64,000 nucleotides of DNA from Acuticoccus sp. I52.16.1 (GCF_022865125.1 NZ_CP094828.1:2473219-2537218); one strand, 5' to 3'. Shown: positions 53,370 to 63,329, numbered from the stretch's first letter. Notes: generated from the sequence alone by a model not told the origin. Made by a program: numbers and translations.

Positions 53370-54025
53370 ATGGCCTTGGCGCATGTCATTCTTGTTCACG
53401 GAGCAGCGGCAAATCGGTTAAGCTGGTTTGAAGTGCCAGCGGGGTTGAGCGCGGAGGGACACGAGGTACGCTGGCCGACACTTCCGGGTCACTCTGAAAT
53501 ACTGGAAACGCCTGAACGTAACTCAACTACCATGGAGACTATGTCGAAAGGGTAGCGGAAAACCTGCCTGATACTGGCAAAGCCGTCCTAGTTGGCCATT
53601 CAATGGGTGGATTTACAATCTCTCAGGTCGCTGCGGTTCATCCTGGCCGAGTTGAGCGGCTGGTTTATGTTGCCGCGATGTTACCCGGCAACGGCGAGAC
53701 TCCTTGGGATATAATGGGGCGCTCCGGAACCGGTCCCGACGACATAGTCATGGAGTTCCTTGGACATGGACCGACCGCGCTGAAGGGTTTGTCGCGCCAA
53801 CCAAACGCGCCGTTGACAGCTGCTTTCGCACCTGGCGCCAACTTCGAAGATCTGGAGAAACACTACATACTCTGCACGGCAGATGGCATACTGCCGCGAA
53901 GTCTCCAGGAGGAGATGAGCGCCGTCTGGCCGAATGTGAGCGTTAGTCAGCTAGCCAGCGACCACCTTCCGCAACTTTCGGTTCCCGAGAAACTTAAACG
54001 GGAGCTAGTCGAAATAATCGGCTGA
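53370..54025 (+). pseudogene. Alpha/beta hydrolase with single-base frameshift
   Basis: The first frame (53370-53555) encodes HVILVHGAAANRLSWFEVPA and LPGHSE. Near 53536 one base is missing: ATGGAG-ACTATG should be ATGGAG-G-ACTATG, giving MEDYVERVAENLPDTGKAV. The second frame continues LVGHSMGGFTISQVAAVHPG (nucleophile elbow GHSMGG) and ends at 54025 after ASDHLPQLSVPEKLKRELVE, with the catalytic His in DHLP. All catalytic elements are present, so the lesion is probably recent. The intact protein would be ~218 residues, of the salicylate-esterase/methylesterase-like branch. Confidence 0.8.
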
Positions 54026-54053
54026 CAATCTCGAACGACGTTATAGTAAATTA

Positions 54054-54874
54054 GGCCCAGGACCCATAAACACGATCCGTTAATACGGATCTGATTCCAC
54101 GGTCTCCGAAGGGAGATCGCCATGAGCAACGCGCACTTCTGGCTGAGCGAGACGCAGTTCGATCGCCTCGTGCCACACCTCCCAACCGATACGAGAGGCA
54201 AGCCACGGGTCGATGATCGCCGGGTGATCAGCGGCATCATCCACGTCTTGAAGTCCGGCTGCCGGTGGAAAGATGCGCCCGAGGCCTACGGGCCGCACAA
54301 GACGCTGTACAACCACTTCGTTCGGTGGGCTGCGAAAGGCGTGTGGATCGACGTATTCCATGCCCTCGCCGCGGCCGGTGGACCACCCGCGGCGATCCTG
54401 ATCGACTCGTCCGCAGTGAAGGCGCATCGCTGCGCGGCAGGCGGCAAAGGGGGGAGCGGGCGCAGGCGATCGGTCGCTCGCGCGGCGGGCGCACGACCAA
54501 GATCCACGCCCTGACCGACGGCTTCGGCAGACCGGTCGCCTTCCACCTCACCGGCGGCCAGGCGGCGGATTGCCGAGCCGCCGAGGAACTCCTCGAGGAG
54601 ATGCCTGACTGCCGGGTTGTCCACGCCGACAAGGCCTACGATACCAACGCCATCCGCCGTGCGATTGAAGCCCGGGATGCCCTGCCGAACATCCCGCCGA
54701 AATCCAACCGGCGCTTGAAGAGCTGCTTCTCGTCCTTCCTCTACCGGGACCGGAACGCCATCGAGCGCATGTTCGGGCGCCTGAAGGACTTCCGTCGCAT
54801 CGCCACACGCTACGACCGCCCGGCGACGAACTTCCTCGCCGCACTCATTTGCTACTGGTTGTGAGTCCTGAGCC
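54054..54874 (+). mobile_element. IS5-family element, IS427 group
   Basis: Ends are readable: left GGCCCAGGACCCATAAA (from 54054) and right TTGTGAGTCCTGAGCC (to 54874) are imperfect inverted repeats, flanked on each side by the TA target duplication (54052-54053 and 54875-54876). It holds one transposase in two overlapping frames. It inserted between the dead hydrolase and an IS110 scrap. Confidence 0.8.
54122..54864 (+). CDS. IS427-group transposase, two frames joined by frameshifting
   Basis: Frame 1 starts ATG 54122 (MSNAHFWLSETQFDRLVPHL) and includes GCRWKDAPEAYGPHKTLYNH and the first catalytic Asp in LIDSSAVKAHR. At AAAGGGGGGAG (54446-54456) the frame shifts; frame 2 continues GRSRGGRTTKIHALTDGFGR, then HADKAYDTNAIRRAIEA (second Asp) and ERMFGRLKDFRRIATRYDR (Glu), ending at 54864. 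A homopolymer at this place is the usual programmed frameshift site in the group, so the element may be active. Confidence 0.8.
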
Positions 54875-54876
54875 TA

Positions 54877-54955
54877 GGAGCACGCTGCCGCGGCGGACGC
54901 GTCGGTGGTGTTCCGCAAGAAGCTGTCCCGGCCGCAGCTTGTCCGTTTTTCTGCC
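54877..54955 (+). mobile_element. IS110-family scrap
   Basis: About 75 bases encode AADASVVFRKKLSRPQLVRF, matching the N-terminal region of the IS110 transposase at 26110-26180 (AADGSVVFRKKLSRMQFARF). Both sides are unrelated. A footprint of an older insertion. Confidence 0.7.
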
Positions 54956-55392
54956 AGTCGCGACAGAACCGAATAACCGTTCAAACCATCAGTCGGATTG
55001 TCGGATTGAATGTCACAATGACTTAAACGGCGGAGAACGTTCGCTCCCAGACCCACTCCCTCCGCCATCAATTGAGTTCGAACCGATCTCCGTTTGCTGG
55101 GCGATCGCTAGAACTGCCAACCTACGTGCGGTCCAGCAGTAAGAGCTGTTGACTGCCGGCTGGCCCGGATGCGGATATTTCGTTCTCTCGACGGCTCCGT
55201 TCTCACAAGCTGTTGACCGCGCGGTTTGGGTCAACAGCTCTGATCGCCGCTCACCGCCAGAGCTCATTGTCCGTCGCATCACCTCATTTCGCTTTTCCGC
55301 TCGGTAGGCGACGGTACTGAGCCAAACCTACCGGCCAGCGAGCAATGCCCCACCCGCACCTGGCCGCCGCCGTATCTCCTTTACCGGTCGCT
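54956..55392. other. Gap with a 12-bp inverted repeat
   Basis: No gene recognised over ~435 bases. AGAGCTGTTGAC (55142-55153) is perfectly inverted at 55230-55241, and a third partial copy (AAGCTGTTGACC) lies at 55208-55219. These may be old transposon ends or binding sites. Confidence 0.45.
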
Positions 55393-56340
55393 TAGAGCAC
55401 TTCGCGCTCAGTCCGGGTCATAGCCGGCGGCTCGGAAGTAGGCTCGGGCTTCGTCTGGCGTGACGAGGTCGAGGACCGCGCCGATGCGGTCCCACAGGTC
55501 ATCGACGGTTCGCTCCGCCGCCTTTCGAAGGAGCGCCTTGATCTTGGCGAAGGCCATCTCGATCGGGTTGAAGTCGGGGCTGTAGGGCGGGGGAACATGA
55601 GCCTCGCCCCGGCGCTCTCGATCAGGTCGCGAACGCGCCAACCCTTGTGACTGCCGAGGTTGTCCATCACGACGACGTCGCCCGGCGACAGGCATGGTGC
55701 GAGAACCTGCTCCACGTAGGCCTCGAACCATACGCCGTTGATCGCCCGGTCGAGCACCATAGGCGCGACGATCCCGGACAGCGAGAGCCCGGCGACCAGC
55801 GTGGTCGTCTTCCAATGGCCGAACGGCAGCGGCATGCGCAGCCTTGTCCCCCGGGCGCAGCGGCCGTGGGTGCGGGCCATCTTCGTGTTGGCCCAGGTCT
55901 CGTCGATGAAGATCAGGCGCTCGGCGTCGAGCTCGTCCTGCCCGTCGAACCAGGCGTGCCGCCGGGCAAGGACATCCGCGCGGTCCTGCTCGGCCGCGTG
56001 GCCGGTCTTTTTTTGCGCGTGATCCCGTGGCGACGGAAGAAGCGCGACAGCGCCGAGATGGAGACCGTGCCGCCGCTCTCACCGAGCCTTGCCTTCAGCT
56101 CGACCAGGGTGATGTCGCCGGTGCCGTCCAGGATCGCGAGGATGCGCTCGGCGTGGGCTTCGGTGACGTGGGACCAGCGGTCGCCGCCCTGGCGCTTGGC
56201 GCGGCAAGAGCCGGTGCGTTGCCAAGCCTCGTACCATCGGATCGCCGGTAAGCGTCCGGTGAGCGGGCGTTTGTGACGTTCGCGATCTGGTCCAGCTTTC
56301 GAAAGTAACTTGGCAAGTTGTTTCGAAACGAGCGGGTCGG

Positions 56341-56715
56341 ATGGGGCGGATCGAGATCCTGACGGGGCGAGAGCGTCGGCGGCGGTGGAGCGAGGACGAG
56401 AAGCTCCTGATGCTGGCGGAAGCCGAGGACGAGGGCATCGCGCTCGCCGAGGTGGCGCGGCGGCACGACGTCCACCCCCAGCAGCTGTACGCCTGGCGCA
56501 GCATGATGCGGAAGGTGTCGTCGCCGGCCGTGCCGGTGCCGGCATTCCTGTCGGTCGAGATCACCGAGCCGTCGGCGCCAGAGCCCGCACCGGAGCGACG
56601 CCGCCGCACGAAGGCGGTGGAGGTGACGCTGCGCAACGGGCGGCGTCTGCGTGTTGATCCGGAGATCGCGCCGGAGACGCTGGCCCGGCTCATCCAGACG
56701 TTGGAGAGCGCATGA
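56341..56715 (+). CDS. tnpA: IS66 accessory protein TnpA
   Basis: 124 residues. Residues ~10-60 are a helix-turn-helix: GRERRRRWSEDEKLLMLAEA, then IALAEVARRHDVHPQQLYAW. This is the IS66 Orf1/TnpA pattern, needed for transposition and probably DNA binding. The stop overlaps the ATG of tnpB (ATGA). Intact. Confidence 0.85.
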   Translation: MGRIEILTGRERRRRWSEDEKLLMLAEAEDEGIALAEVARRHDVHPQQLYAWRSMMRKVSSPAVPVPAFLSVEITEPSAPEPAPERRRRTKAVEVTLRNGRRLRVDPEIAPETLARLIQTLESA

Positions 56716-57059
56716 TCGGCCCCGGCACCGGCGTGCGCGTCTATCTCGCCTGCGGCCCGACCGACATGCGCAAGGGGATCGCCGGGCTCGCCGCCGCGGC
56801 GCAGGAGGTGCTGCGGCAGGACCCGTGCTCAGGCGCGGTGTTCGCCTTCCGCGGCAGGCAGGGCGATCGGCTGAAGCTCCTCACCTGGGACGGCCAGGGC
56901 TTCTGCCTCTATTACAAGGTTCTGGAGCGCGGGCGCTTTCCCTGGCCGTCGCGGGCGGACGGCACGGCGCGGCTGACCGCGGCACAGCTGGCGATGCTGT
57001 GGGAGGGCATCGACTGGCGCCGCCCGTCCTGGAGTGCGCCGCCGCAACGCGTCGCCTGA
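56712..57059 (+). CDS. tnpB: IS66 accessory protein TnpB (Orf2)
   Basis: 115 residues with the hallmark ACGPTDMRKGIAGLAAAAQE and FAFRGRQGDRLKLLTWDGQG, then GFCLYYKVLERGRFPWP. This is the IS66 Orf2 family of unknown biochemical role, required for transposition. Length is normal. Coupled to tnpA by ATGA overlap; tnpC follows after 66 bases. It is unrelated to the RNA-guided TnpB nucleases. Confidence 0.9.
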   Translation: MIGPGTGVRVYLACGPTDMRKGIAGLAAAAQEVLRQDPCSGAVFAFRGRQGDRLKLLTWDGQGFCLYYKVLERGRFPWPSRADGTARLTAAQLAMLWEGIDWRRPSWSAPPQRVA

Positions 57060-58103
57060 CGGATCGGCTGTCGGCGAGGGCGGAAAGCGCTTCCGGTCCA
57101 TCGCATTCTTCGTAAAATCAAGGGCATGCGGACTGATTCGCTGCCCTCCGATCCCGATGCACTGAAGGCGATCATCCGCGCGCAGGCGAGCGAGCTCGCG
57201 GCCAAGGGCAGCGTGATCGAACAGCTCAAGGCCGAACTCGCGGTCCTGAAGCGGATCCGGTTCGGCACCTCCTCGGAGAAGCTCGCCCGGATCATCGACC
57301 AGCTCGAACTGGCGCTCGGCGAGTGCGAGGCGGACGAGGCCGCGGCCGAAGAAGAGCGCGCCATGCCGGCCATTGCGCGCGCAAAGGCCGATCGACCCGC
57401 GCGCCAGCCCTTGCCGCCCCACCTGCCGCGCGAGGCGGTCGTTCACGCGCCCCCTGCGACGTGTCCGGACTGCGGCGGCGTCGACGTCCTGAAGCGCGGC
57501 GAGGACGTCACGGAGGTGCTGGAATACGTGCCCGCGTCCTTCCGAGTGATCCGGCGCGTGCGCCCGCGGGTGGTGTGCCGATCCTGCGACCGGGCGATGC
57601 AGGCGCCGCCGCCACGCCTGCCGATCGAGCGTGGCAAGCCGGGCCCCGGCCTCGTCGCCCACGTTCTCGCGGCGAAGTACTGCGACCACCTTCCGCTCTA
57701 CCGCCAGGCCGAGATCTACGCCCGCGAAGGCGTCGACCTCTCCCGCTCCACGATGGCCGACTGGGTCGGCCGGGCGGCCGCGCTGATGGAGCCCCTCACC
57801 GAGGCTCTCGCCGCGCACGTCTTCTCGGGCGATCGCCTGCATGGCGACGACACGCCCGTGCCGGTGCTCGCCCCTGGCAACGGCAAGACGCGGCAGGGTC
57901 GGCTGTGGGTCTATGTGCGCGACGGCCGCCCCGCCGGCGATGCGCAGACGCCGCCGGCCGCCTGCTATCGCTTCACCCCGGACCGCAAGGGCATCCATCC
58001 GCAGCGCCACCTCGAGCCGTTCCGCGGCGTGCTGCACGCCGACGGCTACGCGGGCTTCAAGGACATCTACAAGGCCAGCGGCACGGACGAACCGCGCGTC
58101 CTA

Positions 58104-59156
58104 GAGCACTTCGCGCTCAGTCCGGGTCATAGCCGGCGGCTCGGAAGTAGGCTCGGGCTTCGTCTGGCGTGACGAGGTCGAGGACCGCGCCGATGCGGTC
58201 CCACAGGTCATCGACGGTTCGCTCCGCCGCCTTTCGAAGGAGCGCCTTGATCTTGGCGAAGGCCATCTCGATCGGGTTGAAGTCGGGGCTGTAGGGCGGG
58301 AGGAACACGAGCCTCGCCCCGGCGCTCTCGATCAGGTCGCGAACGCGCCAACCCTTGTGACTGCCGAGGTTGTCCATCACGACGACGTCGCCCGGCGACA
58401 GGCATGGTGCGAGAACCTGCTCCACGTAGGTCTCGAACCATACGCCGTTGATCGCCCGGTCGAGCACCATAGGCGCGACGATCCCGGACAGCGAGAGCCC
58501 GGCGACCAGCGTGGTCGTCTTCCAATGGCCGAACGGCAGCGGCATGCGCAGCCTTGTCCCCCGGGCGCAGCGGCCGTGGGTGCGGGCCATCTTCGTGTTG
58601 GCCCAGGTCTCGTCGATGAAGATCAGGCGCTCGGCGTCGAGCTCGTCCTGCCCGTCGAACCAGGCGTGCCGCCGGGCAAGGACATCCGCGCGGTCCTGCT
58701 CGGCCGCGTGGCCGGTCTTTTTTTGCGCGTGATCCCGTGGCGACGGAAGAAGCGCGACAGCGCCGAGATGGAGACCGTGCCGCCGCTCTCACCGAGCCTT
58801 GCCTTCAGCTCGACCAGGGTGATGTCGCCGGTGCCGTCCAGGATCGCGAGGATGCGCTCGGCGTGGGCTTCGGTGACGTGGGACCAGCGGTCGCCGCCCT
58901 GGCGCTTGGCGCGGCATGAGCCGGTGCGTTGCCAAGCCTCGTACCATCGGATCGCCGTGGACGGGGCGACCTCGAACCGCGCCGCGGCCTGCCGGCGGGA
59001 CATTCCATCGTCGATGGCGCGAACCACGCGAAGGCGAAGATCCTCAGAGAGCAGCTTGGGCATCATGACTGGCCCCCCATCGCCAGCCATGATGCTGAAT
59101 CAGACTTCCGCTGATTCGGGAATCCCACAGCGATTCATTCCGAGCGCGAACCGCTC
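58104..59156 (-). mobile_element. IS630-family copy B, intact, inside IS66 tnpC
   Basis: 1,053 bp with inverted repeats GAGCACTTCGCGCTCA (58104) and, reversed, GAGCGGTTCGCGCTCG (at 59156), flanked by TA duplications at 58102-58103 and 59157-59158. It interrupts the Leu codon CTA of tnpC. Near-identical to copy A, so it is likely the active local source. Confidence 0.93.
58117..59066 (-). CDS. IS630-family transposase produced by -1 frameshifting
   Basis: Frame 1 starts at ATG 59066 (MMPKLLSEDLRLRVVRAIDD) with the helix-turn-helix (GMSRRQAAARFEVAPSTAIR) and runs to HGITRKK. At a run of seven A on the coding strand (58718-58724 on +) a -1 shift leads into KTGHAAEQDRADVLARRHAW, LIFIDETWANTKMARTHGRC (first Asp), VVMDNLGSHKG (second Asp) and PPYSPDFNPIEMAFAKIK (Glu), ending at 58117 with FRAAGYDPD. 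A-run frameshifting is well known in IS630. All DDE residues are present. Confidence 0.88.
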
Positions 59157-59965
59157 TAGAGGCGGCCTGCTGGGCCCATGTCAGGCGCAAGTTCTTCGAC
59201 CTCGCCGCCGGCGGCAAGGCGCCGCTGGCCGAGGCCGCGCTGGAGCGGATCGGCGAACTCTACGAGATCGAGAAGCGGGTCCGAGGTTCACCGGCTCCCG
59301 AGCGCGAGCGGATCCGGCAAGCCGAGGCGGCGCCCAAGGTCGCCGCGCTGAAGACATGGCTGGAGCGCCAGCTCGCCCGCCTCCCGGCCAAGAGTGAGAC
59401 CGCGAAGGCGATCCGCTATGCCCTGGCGCGGTGGCAGGCGCTCGAGCGATACCTCGGCGACGGACGCATCGAGATCGACAACAACGCCGCCGAGCGAGCC
59501 ATCCGCCCGATCGCGCTCGGCCGCAAGAACTGGCTGTTCGCAGGTTCCGACAGGGGCGGCGAGCGCGCCGCCGGCATCCTGTCGCTCATCGAGACTGCCC
59601 GTCTCAACGGCCTCGACCCGGAGCGCTACCTGCGCGACGTTCTCACCCGCATCGCAGAACACCCGATCAACCGGATCACCGAACTCCTGCCCTGGAACAT
59701 CGCTGAAACCGCCTGACCGGCCTCTCCGGACGGTTACGATCGCCGTGGACGGGGCGACCTCGAACCGCGTCGCGGCCTGCCGGCGGGACATTCCATCGTC
59801 GATGGCGCGAACCACGCGAAGGCGAAGATCGTCAGAGAGCAGCTTGGGCATCATGACTGGCCCCCCCCATCGCCAGCCATGATGCTGAATCAGACTTCCG
59901 CCGATTCGGGAATCCCACAGCGATTCATTCCGAGCGCGAACCGCTCTAGGGGATGAGCCTCTCGG

Positions 59966-61795
59966 TCAACTGGAGGACGAGAAGAAGTCCGCCGCTTTCA
60001 TTATACGCTTTACTCGCCCGTCGGCCATTTCCAAGATCGTGTCGCAGATCGTTAGCGTCGATAGACGATGCGTGATGATGATTAGGGTGCGCGTCCCCAC
60101 CAGCCCGCGTAATTCGTTCATGATCTGGGTCTCGGTATCAACGTCCAGCGCGCTCGTCGCTTCGTCAAGGAAGAGCACTGCCGGGTCGTTGTAAAGCGCG
60201 CGGGCGATCGCAAGACGTTGACGCTGGCCGCCCGACATGCGCCCGCCCCGTTCGCCGACATGCGCCTGAAGTCCGTTCGGATCCGCCGCAACGTAGGGCT
60301 CGAGCGCGGCGAGGCGGATGGCCTCGCGCACGCGGTCCATGTCTGGCTTGTCATGCCCGAAGGCGACATTGGCGGCGATCGTATCGTCGCTGATAAACAC
60401 CGATTGGGCGACATAGCCGACCGACGTCCGCCACGCCGCGAGGGCTTGTGCATCGAGCGCCTTGCCGTCGACATCTAGAGCGCCGGAGGAGGGCTGGAGC
60501 AGGCCGAGCATCACGTCCATGAGGGTGGATTTCCCAGCTCCACTCGCTCCGACGATACCGATGCAGCTGTTGCGCGGCACGACAAGATTGACCCCCTGAA
60601 GGGCCGAGCGCTCAGCGTCGGGGTAGGAATAGGTGACGTCGGTGAGGGTGAACGTGCGAAAGCCCGCCACAGCCTGAACAAGCGCTTGCGGGACATAACC
60701 CTGCGGCGAGGAAGGCGCGGGGGTCCGGACTTCCTTGAGCACGTTGCGCACCACGGCCTCACCAGTGCGCATGCCTTGCAACGTCTGCAGCGCGAGCTGC
60801 ACTCCCGGCAGGATACGGTAGCCGGCCAGCAGAAAGACAGCGGCCTTGGGCATCATGGCGGTGAGCGCCAGGGGAGACGTCAGTGCCATGATGATGACTA
60901 CAACGATGATGCCGGCAAAGACGAACACCTCGACAATGGGCCGCGGCGCCACGCGCAGAAACTCCGCACGGGCTGCGATGTTGGCATAGTGGAAAACCAA
61001 GGACTGGTACTGCCGGACAGCGCTCTCCTCACTGCCGCGAAGCTTCATCTCCTTGTGCCCGGCAAAGATCTCGATCACCCGCGTAAACCGTTGCTCGTTG
61101 ATTTCCCGCATCCGCTGACCGGCACGCTTCAACCGCCGGACGGTAATGAAATACATGGCTGTCGCGATAAGACCCAGGAGAAAGGCCGTACCGAGCGCCA
61201 CCACGGCATCGACGAAAAGCATCATTGCGATAAGAAACACAATGATGGTGAGACGCGAGAACGCCTCGATCATCGGAAATATGAAGCGCTGAGCAGCTTG
61301 ATTTGTTTCCCCCAGAACAAGATTGCCTAAAGCTCCCGAGTGGCGAGTGGCAAAGAATGCGTAGGGGCGGGAAAGTATGGTGCGCAGCATGTTCCGCGAC
61401 AGCTCGGCTTGCGTTCCGTGCATCCACTTGAGACGCATGCGTTCCACCAGGAGGAATGACGTTTGCCCGACGATGATGAGGCCGGCCGCCACCACGCCGA
61501 GAACCACCAGAAAATCTCGTGGCGACGAGAACCCGAGCGAGCTGTAGACCTTTGCCAGTCGGCCGCCACTCACCGCCTGCTCGGGGCCCAGGGCCACCGC
61601 GACAAACGGCCCGATGGCCGCCACGCCGGCGGCCTGAGCTAGGCCCACGACCACATAAAGCCCGATGAGCACCCAGAAGGTGCGTCGCCGGCGTGGCGAG
61701 AGAACGGAAAGGAGGTCTGCAACGGTCTTCAGCACGTGTGAGGCGATCTCGCTATGTCGGTGACCCGGCGGCTTCGATGTATGGAGCAGTGTCAT
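59966..61795 (-). CDS. ABC exporter (fused permease-ATPase), polysaccharide or lipid-oligosaccharide type
   Basis: 609 residues if ATG 61795 is used (the frame is open to 61858). The N-terminal half has about six membrane helices (LIGLYVVVGLAQAAGVAAIG; FLVVLGVVAAGLIIVGQTSF; IIVVVIIMALTSPLALTAM). The ATPase half has Walker A GASGAGKST (~415-423), signature MSGGQRQRLAIARAL, Walker B VLFLDEATSALD and the H-loop ITHRLS. The sequence type resembles PglK/WlaB-like flippases of glycans linked to lipids. Neighbouring glycan genes on the same strand agree. Substrate is inferred. Confidence 0.8.
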   Translation of the reverse strand: MTLLHTSKPPGHRHSEIASHVLKTVADLLSVLSPRRRRTFWVLIGLYVVVGLAQAAGVAAIGPFVAVALGPEQAVSGGRLAKVYSSLGFSSPRDFLVVLGVVAAGLIIVGQTSFLLVERMRLKWMHGTQAELSRNMLRTILSRPYAFFATRHSGALGNLVLGETNQAAQRFIFPMIEAFSRLTIIVFLIAMMLFVDAVVALGTAFLLGLIATAMYFITVRRLKRAGQRMREINEQRFTRVIEIFAGHKEMKLRGSEESAVRQYQSLVFHYANIAARAEFLRVAPRPIVEVFVFAGIIVVVIIMALTSPLALTAMMPKAAVFLLAGYRILPGVQLALQTLQGMRTGEAVVRNVLKEVRTPAPSSPQGYVPQALVQAVAGFRTFTLTDVTYSYPDAERSALQGVNLVVPRNSCIGIVGASGAGKSTLMDVMLGLLQPSSGALDVDGKALDAQALAAWRTSVGYVAQSVFISDDTIAANVAFGHDKPDMDRVREAIRLAALEPYVAADPNGLQAHVGERGGRMSGGQRQRLAIARALYNDPAVLFLDEATSALDVDTETQIMNELRGLVGTRTLIIITHRLSTLTICDTILEMADGRVKRIMKAADFFSSSS

Positions 61796-61901
61796 GCCGC
61801 AAATGTGGGCCGGGGATGGCTCACACCGGGCATTCAGAAGGTAAGGAAACGCGGACAAGACTTATCAGGTCAGATTACCACAAAGGGTCGTCGAACTTTC
61901 C

Positions 61902-62744
61902 TCACCCTTCGTGGGGTGCGCGCCTCTGCTCGTCGATCAGGCCGCGTATCGCGTTGAAATACCATAACTTATAGAGCGCGTAATCAAACCCGGCGCGGCC
62001 ATCCAGAAGGCCTCGCTTGAGAAAGTAGGCGACGGCGAAATAGAAGAACGGATACCACCACCGATCAAGATTGGCATACTTGAACCGCTGACGCTTCGTT
62101 AGGTGTGCCGCAGAGCCAAGCCCCTGGTTGTGCAGCACTTCGTGGCGCCGTGCTTCCCACCGGGCATAGTCGATGTGGCGCGTAAAAAATCGGTCGAGGC
62201 CTCGAAAATCGCGATGATCGATCCGCGCCGCAATCTCCCCGGTAGGGCCGTCCAGGACCGGGTGCTCGTGGATCTCCATGTCGAGTGTGCTCCAGCCATC
62301 CTCCTCGATGCGCTCGAAAAGGCCGCGTCCGACGCGGATGAGCGCGAGCTTACGCTGGGGAACGCCATGCTTCAGTTCCCGCCCCATGAAATGGTTTGTG
62401 TAATTTATCCAGTAACCAGCCCTGTCACTGCCAGGAAGGGTGCGGGCAAGTTCGTCGCAAAAGGTCTCAGGGATCTGCTCGTCGGCATCGAGGAACAGCA
62501 CCCAAGGTGCCGCGAGCCTCTCGTTGATGAGAATGTGATTGCGCTTCTTCGGATAGCGCCCGTTCCAGGCGAAAGGGATGAGGCGTGCGCCCATGTGCTT
62601 CGCAATCGCCGCTGTCTCGTCGGTGGAGCCTGAATCCACAACGACAACTTCGGCAAAGCGCGACAGACATCGAAGGCAACCTGGCAGGTTGCGCGCCTCG
62701 TTTCTGGTGGGGATGACGACGCTGACTGGAAGGACAGCGTTCAT
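61902..62744 (-). CDS. Family 2 glycosyltransferase (KdtX/WaaE-like)
   Basis: 280 residues. GT-A fold motifs: VSVVIPTRNEARNLPGCL, VVVDSGSTDETAAI (37-42 DSGSTD) and LFLDADEQIP with Asp86-x-Asp88 for metal and sugar nucleotide. The C-terminal part has an amphipathic or membrane-near segment (WWYPFFYFAVAYFLKRGLLD) common in this branch of LPS/EPS glycosyltransferases. The start overlaps the stop of the acetyltransferase gene. The sugar cannot be told from sequence. Confidence 0.85.
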   Translation of the reverse strand: MNAVLPVSVVIPTRNEARNLPGCLRCLSRFAEVVVVDSGSTDETAAIAKHMGARLIPFAWNGRYPKKRNHILINERLAAPWVLFLDADEQIPETFCDELARTLPGSDRAGYWINYTNHFMGRELKHGVPQRKLALIRVGRGLFERIEEDGWSTLDMEIHEHPVLDGPTGEIAARIDHRDFRGLDRFFTRHIDYARWEARRHEVLHNQGLGSAAHLTKRQRFKYANLDRWWYPFFYFAVAYFLKRGLLDGRAGFDYALYKLWYFNAIRGLIDEQRRAPHEG

Positions 62745-63322
62745 GGTTCGACCGCCCGCATCACCCGCCGCCCCACAACGCGCGCCGGGTTACCAGCGGC
62801 GATGGCCCCCGCCGGCACATCGCGCATCGCGACCGAGCGCGCGCCCAATACGGCCAGCTCGCCGACACTGACGTTCGGGCCCACGAAGGCATCGGCGCAG
62901 ACCCATGCCCCGGCTCCGATGATGATCGGCGGCTTCAGAAGCGGCATCGCCGCATCGCGGAAATCATGTGTCCCGGCACAAAGGTGCGCCCCTTGAGAGA
63001 TCGTCGCATCGGCGCCGATGGTGATTGGTCCCAGCGCGTACAGGATGGCACGATCACCGATACCTGCCCGATCGCCGATCGACAAGTTCCAGGGAATCGC
63101 GATTTTCACTGTCGGATGAATTTGCACGTTGTGTCCAACCCGCGCGCCGAACGCCTGCAGGAGCGCCGTGCGTACTGCCCATAACGGCCGTGGCGTCAGG
63201 CGGAAGAGCGGCTGGGCAAGGGCCCACAGAATACGACCGGCAAGTTCCGACCGTGTCCACTTCGAGGCGCGGCGGTTGGCAGTGATGTCCAGCGATGGCG
63301 GAGCACCGTTTGTTCGCGTCAC
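62741..63322 (-). CDS. WcaF-like left-handed beta-helix acetyltransferase
   Basis: 193 residues. Hexapeptide repeats start around residue 60 (FGARVGHNVQIHPTVKIAIP; IGDRAGIGDRAILYALGPIT) and include the catalytic-type His in CAGTHDFRD. The N-terminal RPLWAVRTALLQAFGARVG is the usual WcaF entry. It likely acetylates a sugar of the surface glycan. Four-base overlap with the glycosyltransferase places both in one operon. Confidence 0.85.
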   Translation of the reverse strand: MTRTNGAPPSLDITANRRASKWTRSELAGRILWALAQPLFRLTPRPLWAVRTALLQAFGARVGHNVQIHPTVKIAIPWNLSIGDRAGIGDRAILYALGPITIGADATISQGAHLCAGTHDFRDAAMPLLKPPIIIGAGAWVCADAFVGPNVSVGELAVLGARSVAMRDVPAGAIAAGNPARVVGRRVMRAVEP

Positions 63323-63329
63323 GCTCGCC

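Larger units (their letters stand above)
57126..59716 (+). pseudogene. tnpC: IS66 DDE transposase TnpC, interrupted by IS630 copy B
   Basis: The 5' part (57126-58103, 326 codons) has an N-terminal coiled coil (IEQLKAELAVLKRIRFGTSS), a zinc-binding motif (CPDCGG...CRSCDR) and the DDE start (RLHGDDTPVPVL; HADGYAGFKD). The 3' part (59159-59716) resumes exactly in frame with [20 protein letters not shown] and includes [20 protein letters not shown] with the catalytic Glu region. Joined, they give a normal 511-residue TnpC. The sequence is otherwise undamaged, so the interruption is recent. Confidence 0.9.
56248..59737 (+). mobile_element. IS66-family element inserted in IS630 copy A
   Basis: The ends GTAAGCGTCCGG (56248) and CCGGACGGTTAC (to 59737) are inverted repeats with 11 of 12 matches. 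The 8-bp target duplication GATCGCCG is present at 56240-56247 and 59738-59745; 8 bp is the IS66 rule. Removing the inner IS630 gives ~2,435 bp, a normal IS66 size. It carries tnpA, tnpB and a split tnpC. Confidence 0.92.
55395..59946 (-). mobile_element. IS630-family copy A, split by IS66
   Basis: The left part (55395-56247) and the right part (59746-59946) together make 1,054 bases and align end to end with the intact copy B (58104-59156). The ends GAGCACTTCGCGCTCA and, reversed, GAGCGGTTCGCGCTCG are inverted repeats; TA duplications flank at 55393-55394 and 59947-59948. The transposase fragment also has a one-base deletion near 55590 (GCGGGGGAAC versus GCGGGAGGAAC in copy B), so copy A is dead twice over. 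Confidence 0.9.

Noticed and set aside
54446-54456. Inactivating frameshift in the IS427 transposase
   Set aside because: The shift is at an A3G6 run typical of programmed frameshifting in this group, and both halves are otherwise intact.
56712-57059. TnpB as an RNA-guided nuclease ancestor of Cas12
   Set aside because: This is the IS66 Orf2 protein, which shares only the name; there is no RuvC motif and no IS200/IS605 element.
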